This document shows, piece after piece, positions 12,207 through 24,900 of a stretch of DNA of 64,000 nt. Under the pieces are notes generated by a model. That model was not told the origin of the DNA, searched no databases, and saw only the letters and a list, made by a program, of their open reading frames with translations. Every line of letters starts with the position of its first letter. Positions within the stretch are counted from its first letter, which is position 1. This DNA comes from Boswellia sacra (Eukaryota; Streptophyta; Magnoliopsida; Sapindales; Burseraceae): positions 310,001-374,000 of the forward strand of contig SNVD02011423.1 of the NCBI GenBank assembly GCA_013180625.2, in the 5' to 3' direction. The position numbers were made by a program, and so were the translations under genes.

Positions 12207-13439
12207 ATGGATGTGGCTCAGTGCAATCTAGACGGCAATGCTGACGCTGTTGAGTTTTGTCCACATGATGGATACCAGCATGTTCTCGCGGCTTCTACCT
12301 ATACTTTACAAGAAGGTGACAAGCCGAGTCGAACGGGAAGCATCTTGTTGTTCAATGTCGATGCTGAAGAAAATGAGCTTGAGCAGTTTTATAGGGTGGA
12401 TACAGCGGGAATATTTGATATTAAATGGAGCCCAGTTGGTAGTAATGCCAGTGCTGCTCCTTTCCTTGCTCAAGCTGATGCTGATGGTTGCGTGAAAGTT
12501 TACAGCTTGGAGTGCTTTGAGTCGGAAGCCAGAGGTATACACGTTAAAGTTTTTGTTTATTTATTTATTGTATATTTTTCGATCAAAATAGTTTTGACTT
12601 CCAAGTACTTGAAATTGCTATTATGTCTTAGGTTACATTTTAAGAATATTATGTTGCTTATCAGTTGCAAAATTAGCTTTGCATTTATTTATTAATTTTT
12701 TTAATTTATGAATATTGCAGGGGGTTGTCTGAGAGAGATTAATTGTGAGAAGATCAGCTCTTCCATGTGCCTTTTCTTGGATTGGAACCCATCAGCCACA
12801 TCCATCTCTGTGGGGTTTTCTGATGGTTCTGTCTCCATTATGTCCTTTGTGGAGTCCAGACTCGAAATTCTACAAGAATGGAAAGCGCATGATTTTGAGC
12901 TGTGGGCGACTTCATTTGACATTCACCAACCGGATTTGGTGTACACTGGCTCAGATGACTGCAAGTTCAGTTGTTGGGATATAAGGGATAGTCCATCCAA
13001 ATTGGCTTTTCAGAACTCCAAGATCCACAAAATGGGTGTTTGTTCCATTGCAAAGAGCCCTACTGATCCTAACACTTTACTTACTGGTAGCTATGATGAG
13101 TACTTGAGGGTATGGGATGTAAGATCAATCTCAAAACCAGTTAATGAAACTTCAGTTTGTTTAGCGGGAGGAGTTTGGAGAATCAAGCACCATCCTTTCG
13201 TTCCAGGCTTGGTCTTGGCAGCTTGTATGCACAATGGATTTGCTGTTGTCAAGGTTGAAGGGGGGAAAGCTGAAGTGATTGAAACTTATACTAAGCATGG
13301 CTCCCTTGCTTATGGTGCAGATTGGCAGAGAGGGGGCTCGTCCCAGGGAGAAGAAAGAAAGAATAGTTTGGTGGCTACTTGTTCTTTTTATGATCGTCTT
13401 CTTCGAATTTGGATACCAGAAAGCGATATTCTAACATGA
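12207..13439 (+). CDS. DPH7: DPH7, diphthine methyl ester hydrolase (WD40)
   Basis: Two exons, 12,207-12,534 and 12,721-13,439 (phase 1 GT-AG intron of 186 bases), giving 348 residues. DPH7 (WDR85) removes the methyl ester from methylated diphthine on eEF2, allowing the final amidation to diphthamide; it acts in the cytosol. The N-terminus MDVAQCNLDGNADAVEFCPH and ASTYTLQEGD are typical of plant homologues. WD repeats are visible at VYTGSDDCKFSCWD and LTGSYDEYLRVWD, followed by the family signature GGVWRIKHHPF...LAACMHNGF and SLAYGADW. I chose the ATG at 12,207 rather than the in-frame one at 12,189 because family proteins start at this MDVA. No damage is seen. An acceptor-like TTTTTTGTAG at 12,148 hints at a leader intron. 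The gene is unrelated to the surrounding array. Confidence 0.92.
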
Positions 13440-14829
13440 TTTGCTTCAGTTTAGTCGGACTTCATTGGGAGCCTCCTATTCTGGTGAATTTGCAAATACT
13501 GGGATCGTTATTTTGTTAGGTATAATTTTTATTGAAAAATAATTAGTTATGTGGCTTTGCTGGATAACTTTATATTTTGTGGATAGAACTTGTATCTAAA
13601 ATGGAGGTCGGACAGCCATCCTTAAAACAGGGGCCTCATTGTGCTAATATATTAGTTAAAAAAATAAAGTTGAGATGCTTATATATTCATGCGGGAAATT
13701 AAATATTCTCCTTCGAAGCTGAATGATGGATATGGTTATGCTATCATTACTTTATACATCCTAGTCATGAACTGGAATTTATAATAATCCATCATAACCT
13801 TAATTGGTGGTTCCGGTTAGCTTTAGTAGCACTTCCAAGAAGTGGTGGTCTCCCCAATCTTTTCTATTAGCACACAATTAACAACTTGCACTGTAAAAGG
13901 AGGGAGCAATGCCGAAATTAGATGTGTTTTATAATAGAATATTTTACGAAGGTGCAGCATGCTTGTGAATGCTTTTTAGCTTGCATGGTCATAGTAAAAG
14001 TAGGAGGCTACTTTGGTTGTTTCCTGTTCGTACTGCTTCGGCATTTGCTTTTTTTGACTTTGATCCGTTCATAGCTTCACTTTTAGTCTCTCTAACTAGT
14101 ACCCCAAATCACCAATTGGTGGTTATTTATGAGCCATTTCAAACCCTACGCATAACAGCATATTTATCAAAACATGCTCCACAACTGAACTAATAACCCG
14201 TTATATGGGAGTGTTTCTGGAGCCTGTCGAGTCAAAAGACGAGAGAAACACAATTCCATTCTGTTCTTCAATATGGAAAACAAAAGATTTCAGTGTTTTG
14301 TTACCGTGAATTTTTTTTTTTCAAAAGATTGTACATTTCACTTTCATTTAGAGTAGTAATGATAATAGAATTGATTTGTATATTAATTTCTGATTTGAGT
14401 TTAAAAACTGAGACCTATAATAATGGATCTAGATAGAGTTTAGGTCTCAGTAGACCTGGATCCTATAGAATAAAAAGTCATTTCACAATTAAAATTTCTT
14501 AAATGAGTCGAAATATTACATTTTTGGGACCAAAACTACATTATGGCATGTGTAATGGTTGATAAACATATAGAAGGACCCTGGGTAGGGGGTTTGGAAA
14601 TTATATGTGAAAGGAGATTAAATACCCTGTAAGTTCCTTATTTTGTTGGAGGTTTTTTAAGTTGCAAAGCCCGAAAGCAAAACCGTGACAGATTGTGTGT
14701 CCAAAATAGACAATATCCAATAGTTGGCCAAGACGTTGGGTCATGCGCATGTATAAAGTTACCTCTTGAATAGGGATTACAAAGTGCTACAAATAATTGT
14801 AAAGTGCTATATACGAGACTTATCAATCC
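13440..14829. other. DPH7 3' region and intergenic DNA
   Basis: The 3' untranslated region of DPH7 probably occupies the first few hundred bases. The rest is AT-rich without credible coding. A short perfect inverted repeat, CTGAGACCT/AGGTCTCAG, lies near 14,407-14,450. Confidence 0.5.
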
Positions 14830-15650
14830 TGTATAATCAGCTCTGGTGTGGGCCATGAAATAGTTCAAAAGAATGCGGGGCTTTAACTTTTGGGATATTG
14901 AACCTCTCGATAAGTTGTGGTCGATGGGCTTGTAAGCAAGTTTCCTGGGGCATTGACTCGGGATCAGTGTTGATGTCCACACTAATGGGCAAGCGTTAGA
15001 TTTAGCCTCGTCTTCATGGTCGATAGAAGGACAACGATTGGTCGTCCTTGTCCCCATGTTATAGACAAAGTTTGTCATACACCAAAAAAGCACATGCAAA
15101 AGCTTGCATGAGTGAACACAAAGGTTCGATTACTCATAAACGCCCAATCCAAGAGGTTAGAACTTTAAAAAATAATACCAATTTTATAAATTTTATACAC
15201 AAATTTTTATATATAAATTGACATGTTATAAGATACAAAATAATAAATATATAAATAACTCATTTAATAAAAAATAATGATGTCCAAATAAATGAGTAAT
15301 ATTGAAATTTTATAAGAATTGTACAGCTCAACTTTAAAATCCCACGGAGAGAGCAAGCGAGCCAGAGCATAAAACTATAGTAATGTTGTGAGATGAAAAG
15401 CTAAGAAGGTCAAGAAAAGAATATGAAAATTGTCAACAGATGGAGAAAAAAATTGACATCTCATAAATTTAAAGTAAATCCAAACGAAGGAAATGACTTT
15501 AAATTTATGTGACAAGATAAAAGGCTCCCAAAAAATTGTTGTTTCGTTCCCCACCTGTACCTTAAATGTTCTCTCGGTTCCACCCATTAATCCACTCCAT
15601 CAAGCATCAACCTCCATTAAAATTAGTCTTTTCTTAATTTCTCTGACCGT
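14830..15650. repeat. Dispersed duplicate of 28,010-29,390
   Basis: Three blocks align in order with the later segment: GGGCTT-AAGCAAGTTTC near 14,930 (28,080), TGCATGA-TGAACACAAA near 15,105 (28,945), and GTGACAAGATAAAAGGCTC-CC to the CATCAAGC block near 15,510-15,610 (29,250-29,345). The ORF on the minus strand here is not coding in the partner copy. It is an old duplication belonging to the array. Confidence 0.6.
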
Positions 15651-17613
15651 TACAGGGATCGAACCAACGTGAACCTTTAGTTTGATATTATAAGTTCACA
15701 TAAAATAATTTATTTTAGCATATAACCATCAATTTGTTTAATAAATTTCACTGAATTAAGTTGCTTTGCGTAAAATAACTATCTTAGTTAATTCCAACAA
15801 TATTACAGAAGAAACAACAATTAAAATATTCAGTTAAGACAAGCATGAAACAATCTTTTTATCATTTTATAATGAAATACTTTTCTATTTTTTAAAAAAA
15901 AACTTTTTCAATTTTCGGCTTTCATTAACTTATTTTGTAATATATATTATTTTTCGTTTTTTTCCTTTTTCATCTCGATATCTGTATTTTTATTTGACAA
16001 TCTGTATTGATCTTTTTTAATATATTAAAAAAGAAATATATTTATAAGAGTGGAGGCCAAGTTATAAATGAAATTACGGCATAACAATGTTTTTAACATA
16101 TAAGATTACATTAAAGAAAATTATATAAATATTATGGCTAACCTTAAACTGAAGTTTAATTTTTTAATTATAAAAATATTATGGATAACCTTAAATAAAG
16201 TTTATTTTTTTAATAACTTTGATGTTTTTCATAATATTGTCTATGACCCTACCTTAATAAAATTTCGTTAAATTTAACATTTAAAGGGTAGAAATGTAAC
16301 TTTTAGTGATTATTTGACAATAAATAACTTGTTAATAATACTATCCTTTAAATTTAATTTTATTCTTTGTTAGTATTTAAACAAGATTTTTTGGTAACAT
16401 AGATTGAAGTATTTTGAATTAGAATTATGTGTGACGGTAAAATTTTTGTTTTTTTTTGTATATTTTTATATGTTTTAGTGAAAAATTAATAAAATGATTC
16501 ATTTTAGTTAATGAATTATTTAATTATAATTTACTTGAAACTAAACTAAGGAGATAATTGCTATCACATATTTAATATTGACGGAGATACAAATAAAGGT
16601 GAATAAAAATATTATCACATTGATTATTATAATAAAATTTTATCTCTTATATCATTTTAATTAATTTTTTTTAATTAGTGTAGACAAAATTTTGTATTAG
16701 AATTAGTGAATTTAGTGTATTTTAGGGTTACATATATAAGAAATTAATTTCTTAATTTCATTAGTCAATATCAAACAAAGAGTAATTAACTTATAAGAAA
16801 ACAAAATAAGGGTGTAGAAGTTATTTAATCACTCTTATATGTGTTAGACTTCCCTTTTAACATAATTGACTAACTATAAGTTCATTGTTGATATTATGAA
16901 AAACGTCACGTTTACGTGTAATGTTAGGCCTTTGTTTGAGGTTATTTGTAATATTTATCGTTAGTAAATATAAATAATCAATATATTTTCAGTAGTGCTA
17001 CAATTACAAAACTAATTCATACAAACTGATATGATATTATTATATGATTATCACATCGTCAATTTTAATTTAAACTTTTTAAATTTTACTTATTATATGA
17101 TTCAGAGGGATTTGATGCACTCTCAAATACAGTATATAGATTTTATTAAATGTGTATAAATTAAAATTACGTATTATATCCAAAATAATATGTTACAACT
17201 ATTAAAGAAAAACTATAAAAAGGAAAATAAATCAACAAATGAAACAACAAAAGTTTGTAAACAAAAAAAATTAAATATATTTCAAAAAATACTAAATCTG
17301 ACATGTAATTTTGTATAGAGGCTAAACTTGAGAACCCGATTTGACGGTTTAAAATATTGCTGTATGTGTACAGCAGACGGCAGTATGACTCTCAAGGTAG
17401 TGATCTTTCTTGCACAAGGTTGAAAGCGACTAAAGATTTTGGGAGAATAAAAACAAAAGACGTGTCAGTAAGAGAGGGGTCCATTCTTGGAGGGACGCAG
17501 CTCATCCTTAAAATTGTAATCCACGTGTAACAGTGACATCTACATGTTGACGTCATATTTATGAGTACCACGAGACAGCAATGGATTTTTATTTGCGCTT
17601 TTTCACTGCAAAG
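15651..17613. other. AT-rich intergenic DNA
   Basis: No ORF of coding character and no clear repeat ends. The last 130 bases (from about 17,480) already resemble the distal 5' flank of the gene family and hold an ACGTG box (near 17,523) and a TGACGTCA (17,548). Confidence 0.5.
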
Positions 17614-18405
17614 TAGGGGTGGCAATTCGTGTTCGCGGGTCGTGTTCGTGTCGTGTCGAGCTGTGACACGATAAGAATTGACCCAACACGAACACGATCC
17701 GTTTATTATTCGTGTCACTGTGACACGACACGAACACGACACGATTATTAAACGGGTAACACGACACGACACGCTAACACGAATAATAAACGGGTCGTAA
17801 TCGTGTTAGACACGAACACGACCCGTTTAACACGATTAAGACACATTTACATTATTGACACGATTATGACCCGTTAACACGATTATGACACGGTACAAAA
17901 TTAGATTTCTAATTTTTGTTAAATGACAAAAATATCCTAAGTTTTAAAATTTATTAGGTTTTTAAAATTCTGTTTTTATTTTAAAATTTGGATACATATA
18001 GGGACTAAAATGTCTAAAAAGTTTAGTATTTTTAAATTTAATATGTAATCGTGTCAATATTCGTGTTAATCGTGTTATCGTGTCAATCGTGTATAATATG
18101 TATTCGTGTTACTCGTGTCATAATCATGATCGTGTCAATATTCGTGTTAATCGTGTTATCGTGTCAATCGTGTATAATATGTATTCGTGTTATTCGTGTT
18201 ACTCGTGTCATAATTGTGTTTGTGTCATAATCGTGTCGTGTCATAATCGTGTTCGCGTGTTGAAGACTCTCAACCCGAACACGACACGATTATTAAACGG
18301 GTTGAAATCTTCGACACGAACACGAATATGCCAAAACCCAAACCCGCTTAAACCCGTGTCGTGTCAAGTCGTGTTCGCGTGTCGTGTCGAAAATTGTCAC
18401 CCCTA
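17614..18405. mobile_element. Non-autonomous hAT element with 8-base TSD
   Basis: Terminal inverted repeats TAGGGGTGGCAATT and AATTGTCACCCCTA; target duplication CTGCAAAG at 17,606-17,613 and 18,406-18,413. Removing it rejoins a sequence matching the sister promoters. Both ends are filled with dozens of copies of CGTGTC/GACACG in both orientations, typical of the subterminal transposase-binding repeats of hAT elements. The central 150 bases (about 17,900-18,040) are AT-rich and unique. No transposase is encoded. The long open stretches reading through the repeats are by-products. Confidence 0.9.
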
Positions 18406-18429
18406 CTGCAAAGTGCAAACAAAAATTCA

Positions 18430-19433
18430 AAAGTACAAGATACATTTTGATTCTCAAATTCTCTCTTCCTGGCCACTCCAGATTTCCATTTCATCCTTCA
18501 CATTATCTATTTGATGCTTATAATGTAGATTCTGCGCGCACTTCGATTGCCCCAGACTAAATATTTTCACAATGATTGGTAGAAAAAAAAATAAGAGAGA
18601 GAGAGAGTATTCTTGACAAAAGAGAACCATGAGCGATGTCATCAAGTTCCTCTGTACTGTTGGCAAAGAAATTGTTGTAAAATTCGTCAAATTGACCCGA
18701 AAGGCATTGGCTTCAGTGGTAATATAGTACTCTCTTATTTTACGGCATAGTTTAGTTTACATTGTGTAAATTGACCATAAGCTTTTCTTGAGGTTGCAAA
18801 GGGAGTGTAGACAATGATAACAATGTTTTTGTATTGACTACCTGACAAACGCTGTCAAATTCGCATCCCATCTTTTCGTATCATGAATAAGAGAAAATTA
18901 AAAGACCATTTCCCATCCGGAATTTATATGTTTGTTGAAAAAAAAACTGTTCTTTTAAGCTTTCAAAGGACTAGAGTATACCACGAAGTACCAGCATTAG
19001 TGAAGTACCATTACTCTTCCTCCCGATTCATTTAGTCTTTTTTTTTTTCCTATTTTTGAGCAATTATTGACTTACTTAAGTATGGTCAAGACTAAGGAAG
19101 TAATTACAGCATCAGAGATGCTTCTTACCCTTTTCATTTACCGCAATCCTCCTTTAAATCTCTCTTAACTAACCTGCTGAATACACGTCTACTCAACTTA
19201 GTCTCATATGCATGCACTATCCTTCCACTGCCAACATTCATTACCCTCCCCTCTGAAACCATTCTCAGACATTTATCATATCTCTTGTCCCTCCACCACA
19301 ACTTCTCTTGCGTGCCAATGTGCAGTGCTCTCTTAGTTTAGCACCATAAACAACTCTCTTGTTTTTTTTTTTTTGTTGATTTCACCATCTGCATAATTAA
19401 GAGTTGAGACTTCAGTTTGAGGTTCTCTTTGAA
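18430..19433 (+). promoter_or_regulatory. 5' flank and leader of copy B
   Basis: Aligns with the 1 kb upstream of copies C and D. It keeps the CAGAGATGCTTC block near 19,110, a TTTAAATC box at 19,153 and the leader ending at the ATG at 19,434. The distance from box to ATG (about 280 bases) is the same in copies C and D, so this is the likely core promoter plus leader. A hAT element lies just upstream. Confidence 0.55.
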
Positions 19434-19894
19434 ATGAGTTCGTACAAGTTTTCATGGGTGGTTTTGTATTTTTGGTTTGTTGCTATCTTCTTGTTCAAAG
19501 CTCATGGTGATGGCTCGGTAATCTCTGTGAATTTCTTGAAAGCTCCAAATTCAACTACACGTCTGAACTCGGCCATTTTCTTGTTTGATGTCTCGGTGGA
19601 TGGACATGAGGTCCCGTTGGGTGCAAGTAGCCCTCGCAACGGCTCTACTATCACTTGCAAGGTTTGATATGAGCCTTTTTTTTTTAAACAAAAAAATTGT
19701 TCTTTCACCTCTCCCGTGTTCCCTTTGAAAGAATTCCTTTCATGCTTTATGGTTAAGTTGTAATTGTTGCTATAAATTTCTTGTAGTCTTCTCAAACATC
19801 GGTTTCAGAAAAACCAAACACTTTTATTATTTATTTCAATTTTTAGATTAAGTAGCAAACTTAACATTATATCAAAACCCTTTGACATAACAAT

Positions 19895-20861
19895 TTTTTT
19901 TTTGAAAAAATTACTATTCACATAAAAAGAAAAAAGATAGTACAATATACGAGGGGCATACCCCAAGAAGAGTATTTAGTACTCACAAGTCCAAAAGGAA
20001 ATAACAAAACCCAAAAGCTTCAAACGAATAAACAGAATATAAAGCCAAAGGCTCCAGACAAAACGATTGCGCATAGGCCCAAAACCAACCACAACATAGC
20101 CAAGATCACCCAAACAATAAAAACAAAAGGGCGTATTAGCCCAATCTAGCAAAATAAAGTCCAAGAAAATAAACTAATGATGAAGACCCCATATTGCACG
20201 AAGTTGAGGAGTGATCACATACTTGGCCTCCAAGGTTAGAAGCCGAGAGCGAACCAAGGTAAAAATCTCATCAATCACTTGATGACAAGTCCGACGACGC
20301 TGCTGATACATACGATCATTCCCCTCATATCATAGAAAATAAACTGTGGCAGAAAAGACTAAACGTGCAAGGATATGCTCAAAATTCTTTCTGCCCTGAA
20401 GATGAAGAGAAGCCCAATGAAGTAGAGTGAGCCAATCAGAAGATGGCCAAACAATGAGAGTTTTAGCTGTAATCTCCTCCCATACAGAAGACGAGAAAGT
20501 ACATCTAAAGAAAAGATGCCCATGAGTCTTATTTGCTGAGGCACAGAGAACACAGCCCGAAGAGGATAACATGCCATGACGCTGTAATCGATCCATAGTA
20601 CGAAGACGACCCAAGGAGGCAAGCCAAAGAATAAAAGAGTGTCTTGGAACATGGCCAGGGAACCAAAGAAGATGATGAAATGAATTCACGGCTCGTCTAC
20701 TCCGTAAAAACTCCCATGCTGAGGCAATGGAGAAAACTCCAGAGGTGTGGCCCTTCCAAACAATACGATTAGGAGTCCCCATCATAGGCCAGAAGCTGAT
20801 AGAGTCCCAAATTCGTCCAAGGGCCGATCCACCATCAGAAAAAGTCCAATCCCCATCATGA
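19895..20861 (-). mobile_element. 5'-truncated L1-like LINE with 16-base TSD
   Basis: The target duplication CCTTTGACATAACAAT is at 19,879-19,894 and 20,862-20,877. The insertion begins on the + strand with a T-run (19,893-19,903), i.e. a poly(A) tail on the minus strand. The minus-strand reading frame encodes the zinc-binding region that follows reverse transcriptase in plant L1-type elements (WKGHTSGVFSIASAW, then HSFILWLASLGRLRTMDRL and CVLC...THGHLFFRC). Only the 3' kilobase of the LINE arrived. It lies in intron 1 of pseudogene B. Confidence 0.9.
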
Positions 20862-21201
20862 CCTTTGACATAACAATCTAATATTGGAATCCTTCCACTA
20901 CAAACCAAAAAAGATTGTGAGGTCTCGTCAATGTGTAGGAAAACGTTAAGCGTTACATGTGAGGAGGCTTATTGAAGTGCAAAACTTAAGTCTACACCTA
21001 CTGACTTAAGCTTTTAGGTAAAGTGACAAACTTAAATTTATTATTAAATTAAAAGGTTTAAAAAGGTTGAAGTTCTAACATTCTAAGCAACTGATATGAC
21101 CAATTTTCATAATTTCTATATGTTATATTTTTGTTGAGAAATATTATATATACAATCAAGTTAAATAATGTTTTGTATGACGTCTGGTTGTACGGATTAA
21201 G

Positions 21202-21202
<1 letters not shown>

Positions 21203-21251
<49 letters not shown>
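21203..21251. repeat. (TA)n microsatellite
   Basis: About 24 uninterrupted TA units in intron 1 of copy B. Copy D has a (TA)n in a different intron at about 60,571-60,597. Confidence 0.95.
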
Positions 21252-21254
<3 letters not shown>

Positions 21255-21696
21255 CTTGTACATCTAGAATCATTGATTTTTGTTTTTGAAATCTTTTGGT
21301 TATTAAAACTTTTACTGTTAAAATACGCCATGCACCTGGATAATGGCATTACCACGGATTGTGGAGATAAGGAGGTTTCATACTCAGGCTTGGAGGATAG
21401 AAATCATAAATTTGAGGTGTGCAGCGCCGCATCATCTCCGGGGGTTCGCTGTTCTACCTACAACTGGATTCTTGGTAAAAAATTCTTCACTTTACCTTTT
21501 TGAAATTCTTTATTATGGCTGTTATTAAATATTATTCCTCCATTTCATTGATCAAGTCTGCTTAAAAGACTCATAAGTGATTAGATTAGTATAAAAACGT
21601 GTTAAAAATAATATCTCTGGATGTCTCTTGAGTATGAAAACTTTTAGGTTTCTAAATTCTGTCAAAACATTGAAATAGAAGTAGGAGGGATGCGAC

Positions 21697-21903
21697 TGTT
21701 GGCGTTGAAAGAGTTAGTTACAGGGGTTAATAATATTGAGAGTTAGTTGTAGTCAGTTAGTAACAATGGACAGGTCAGCAAAAGTCAGTTAGGAAAATGC
21801 CATGTCAGCTTTAGGTTGTTAATCTCTGTATATAACACAGGTCTCTCGTGTACCAACAGAGTTAATGAAAAATAAATCTTGATCTCTTCATTTCTTTCTT
21901 TCA
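21697..21903 (+). repeat. Copia 5' LTR
   Basis: TGTTGGCG...TTTCTTTCA, 207 bases. By eye it differs from the 3' LTR at two positions (AGCTTTAGG versus AGCTTCAGG, and ACACAGGTC versus ACACAAGTC). A TATATAA motif near 21,830 is the likely promoter. Confidence 0.97.
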
Positions 21904-24900
21904 TGGTATCAGAGCCAATCGCTAACCAAACAGATAATTTTTCTGGAAACTCAAACTTTCCAAGAAATTCTCCTCATAACCATACAAACACAGATCCATT
22001 CCATCGTGGAGGTAATGTTGCCAGCTCAACTCAGAATCAAGAAACAACAAACTCAACGTCTATGCCTCTGATTAATCTTCCTTCTACTCTTCCATCTCTC
22101 TCGATCAAGCTTCACCGTGGAAACTATGGCTACTGGAGATCACGAGTGCTGCCAACCTTGGAAGCCTATGATCTTGAAGGCTATATAAACGGAGATAAGC
22201 AGTGTCCTTCTTCTCTTGTAAACCTCAATTCTGTTACAAATAATATTGATGCTGTTAATCAATCTAATACTGAGTTTTTAATCTGGAAAAGAATTGACAA
22301 ATTCATACTCAGCTGGTTACTATCCTCAATTACAGAATCTATGTTTAGATATGTTATCCGATGTCAGTCTTCATTACACCTCTGGAGCACTCTGGAAAAA
22401 CTGTTTTATACTGAATCTAGAGCAAGATCTATGCATCTCAAACATGAATTGCAGACTACTAAAAAAGGATCCATGTCAATAGCTGATTACTTTCTTAAGA
22501 TGAAAGGCATTACTGACACACTGTTTGTAATTGGTTCTGAAATCAAAGATTCAGATCTGTTGTTGCATGTTTTAGATGGTTTGGGACCTGAATTCGATGC
22601 CATAGTAGTGAACATTAATTCAAAAATAGGACACATATCACTAGAAGAATTCCAATATCAACTACAAAGCTATGAACTAAGGCTTGCTCAGCACCATACA
22701 ACTAACACAATTCATGGTGATCATAGTGCATTGTTGACTAGAAACATAGGATCATCTCAGAATTATGGTCCTAGTTCTCAAAATTTTAAGTAGTCCTATC
22801 AAAACTTTCGAGGGAGAGGCAGAGGCAGAACTCTAGGTGGTAGAAATTTCAGTAGAGGCAATGGTCGAGTAGTGTGTCAATTGTGTGGAAAGATTGGCCA
22901 TATTGCTTTAAAGTGCTATCATCGTTTTGATATAAGCTTTCAGGGTCCTCCAACCAACAATAATGCACCCGAAAATGCATCAAATAATGCTGTTCAGTAT
23001 ACAAATCAGTCTAACTCTCAAGCATATGTTGCTTCAAATGCTGCAACTCAGGATACTATCACTGATCCTTCTTGGTATCTGGACACTGGAGCTACAGATC
23101 ACATCACTTCCAGTCTCAACAATCTGTCTATAAAAGAGGAGTATCAAGGTTCAGAGAAAATTCAAGTAGGAAATGGTAATTTCATTCCCATTCTACACAT
23201 TGGTTCTGCAGTCCTTAGTACTACTGATCATAATCACTTTTTGAAGTTAAAAAAGGTTCTGCATGCACCTCTTATAACAAAAAATTTAATAAGCATTTCT
23301 AGGTTGATTCAAGATAACTCAGTAATGGTAGAGTTTCATTCCTCTATTTGCTATGTCAAGGACAAGGACACACAATTCATCCTATTGGAGGGACACCTTG
23401 ATCATGGATTATATAAGGTTTCACCTCAGCTACAGATTCTTACAAAATCATCAGAAGCTCCAGCAAATTTCAGTTACTTGAAGACCTCACATAATAACAG
23501 TCCAATGTCTTTGTTTTCATGTACAACAAATAAATGTTCTATGCAACAATCAATTCCAGCTGAAGTGTTGTGGCACCAGAGATTAGGACATCCTGGTAGT
23601 TCAGTATTATTTCAATTTGCAAAACAAACTGGCTATTTTACATATTCTGGCAATAATGTGTTAATATGTGATTCATGCAAACTTGCAAAGCAATGTAACT
23701 CTCATTATCCAACTTCTTCATCCACTGTTTCTGGCCCTCTAGAGTTTAGGCCCCTTGCATCCCTTCTTCATAAAATTGGTATTATATTCAGACATCCCTG
23801 TCCTCATGCCCATCAACAAAATGGAAAAGTAGAAAGGAAGCATAGGACAGTAGTGGAAATAGGCCTCACTTTATTGGCACAAAGCTCTTTACCCACCAGT
23901 TTCTGGTGGCATGCATTTCACACTGCCACATTCTTACTCAATAGATTACCAGCTCTAGTGTTATCACAAGCTTCTCCATTTCAGAAACTTTACAAACAAA
24001 TACCAGATGTCAGTATGGTGCGAGTGTTTGGATGTGCATGCTTTCCACATCTCAGAGCCTATAATTATCATAAATTTGCCTTTCACACTACTAAATGTGT
24101 GTTTATAGGCTACAACAACAAGCACAAAGGCTATCTGTGTCTGCATCCATCAGGTAGAATTTACATATAAAAAAGTGTCTCTTTTCATGAGACTGAATTC
24201 CCTTTTGCTGAAGAACAATTCCTACAAACTAATGCTGAATTCACCTCACCAGTCAAAGTTGACAGTTCTAGATGGTGGTTACCTACTATTGCAAACCACT
24301 CATCTACTTCTACCAAATCATCCACTCCTTCAGCAATTAAATCACACTCTATTCTATCATCACCAACTGAACAAAAATCATATGATCACACTCAACACAA
24401 CACTGGTTTCTCTCCAGTTTCTGAAACACCCTCCAGGTCATCTTCTCATCCTCATTTATCTGATGCCTCTTCAAATTCACATTCATCATCATCTCATTCA
24501 AATACTGCTGCTTATCCACTCAATACTCATCCAATGATAACTAGAGCTAAAGCAGGAGTGTTTAAACCAAAAGTATATTCTGCTGATAGTTTTCCAGAAA
24601 CTGAACCCTCATCAGTGTCTCAAGCTCTTGCTAATCATCATTGGAAAAAGGCCATGGAATCATAATACAATGCTCTAATGGCCAATCACACCTGGACATT
24701 GGTTAAACCAGAAGAAGCATCTCATGTTGTTGACTGCAAATGGATTTTTCGAATCAAGTACAATGCAGATGGCACTATACAGAGATACAAAGCTAGATTA
24801 GTGGCCAAAGGATTTCAGCAAGAACCTGGAATTGATTACTTTGAAACTTTCAGCCCAGTAATCAAACCATCAACTATCCGAGTAGTCTTCTCCCTTGCTG

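Noticed and set aside
12535..12720. Read-through of the 168-codon ORF past exon 1 of DPH7
   Set aside because: The extension is intronic (starts GTATAC, ends TTGCAG) and AT-rich; splicing restores the WD40 frame.
14638..15099. 153-codon minus-strand ORF
   Set aside because: Not conserved in the duplicate at 28 kb, no domain or codon signal; probably chance.
17392..18514. ORFs of 126 and 144 codons
   Set aside because: They result from the CGTGTC repeat arrays of the hAT element (Cys/Arg/Val-rich low complexity).
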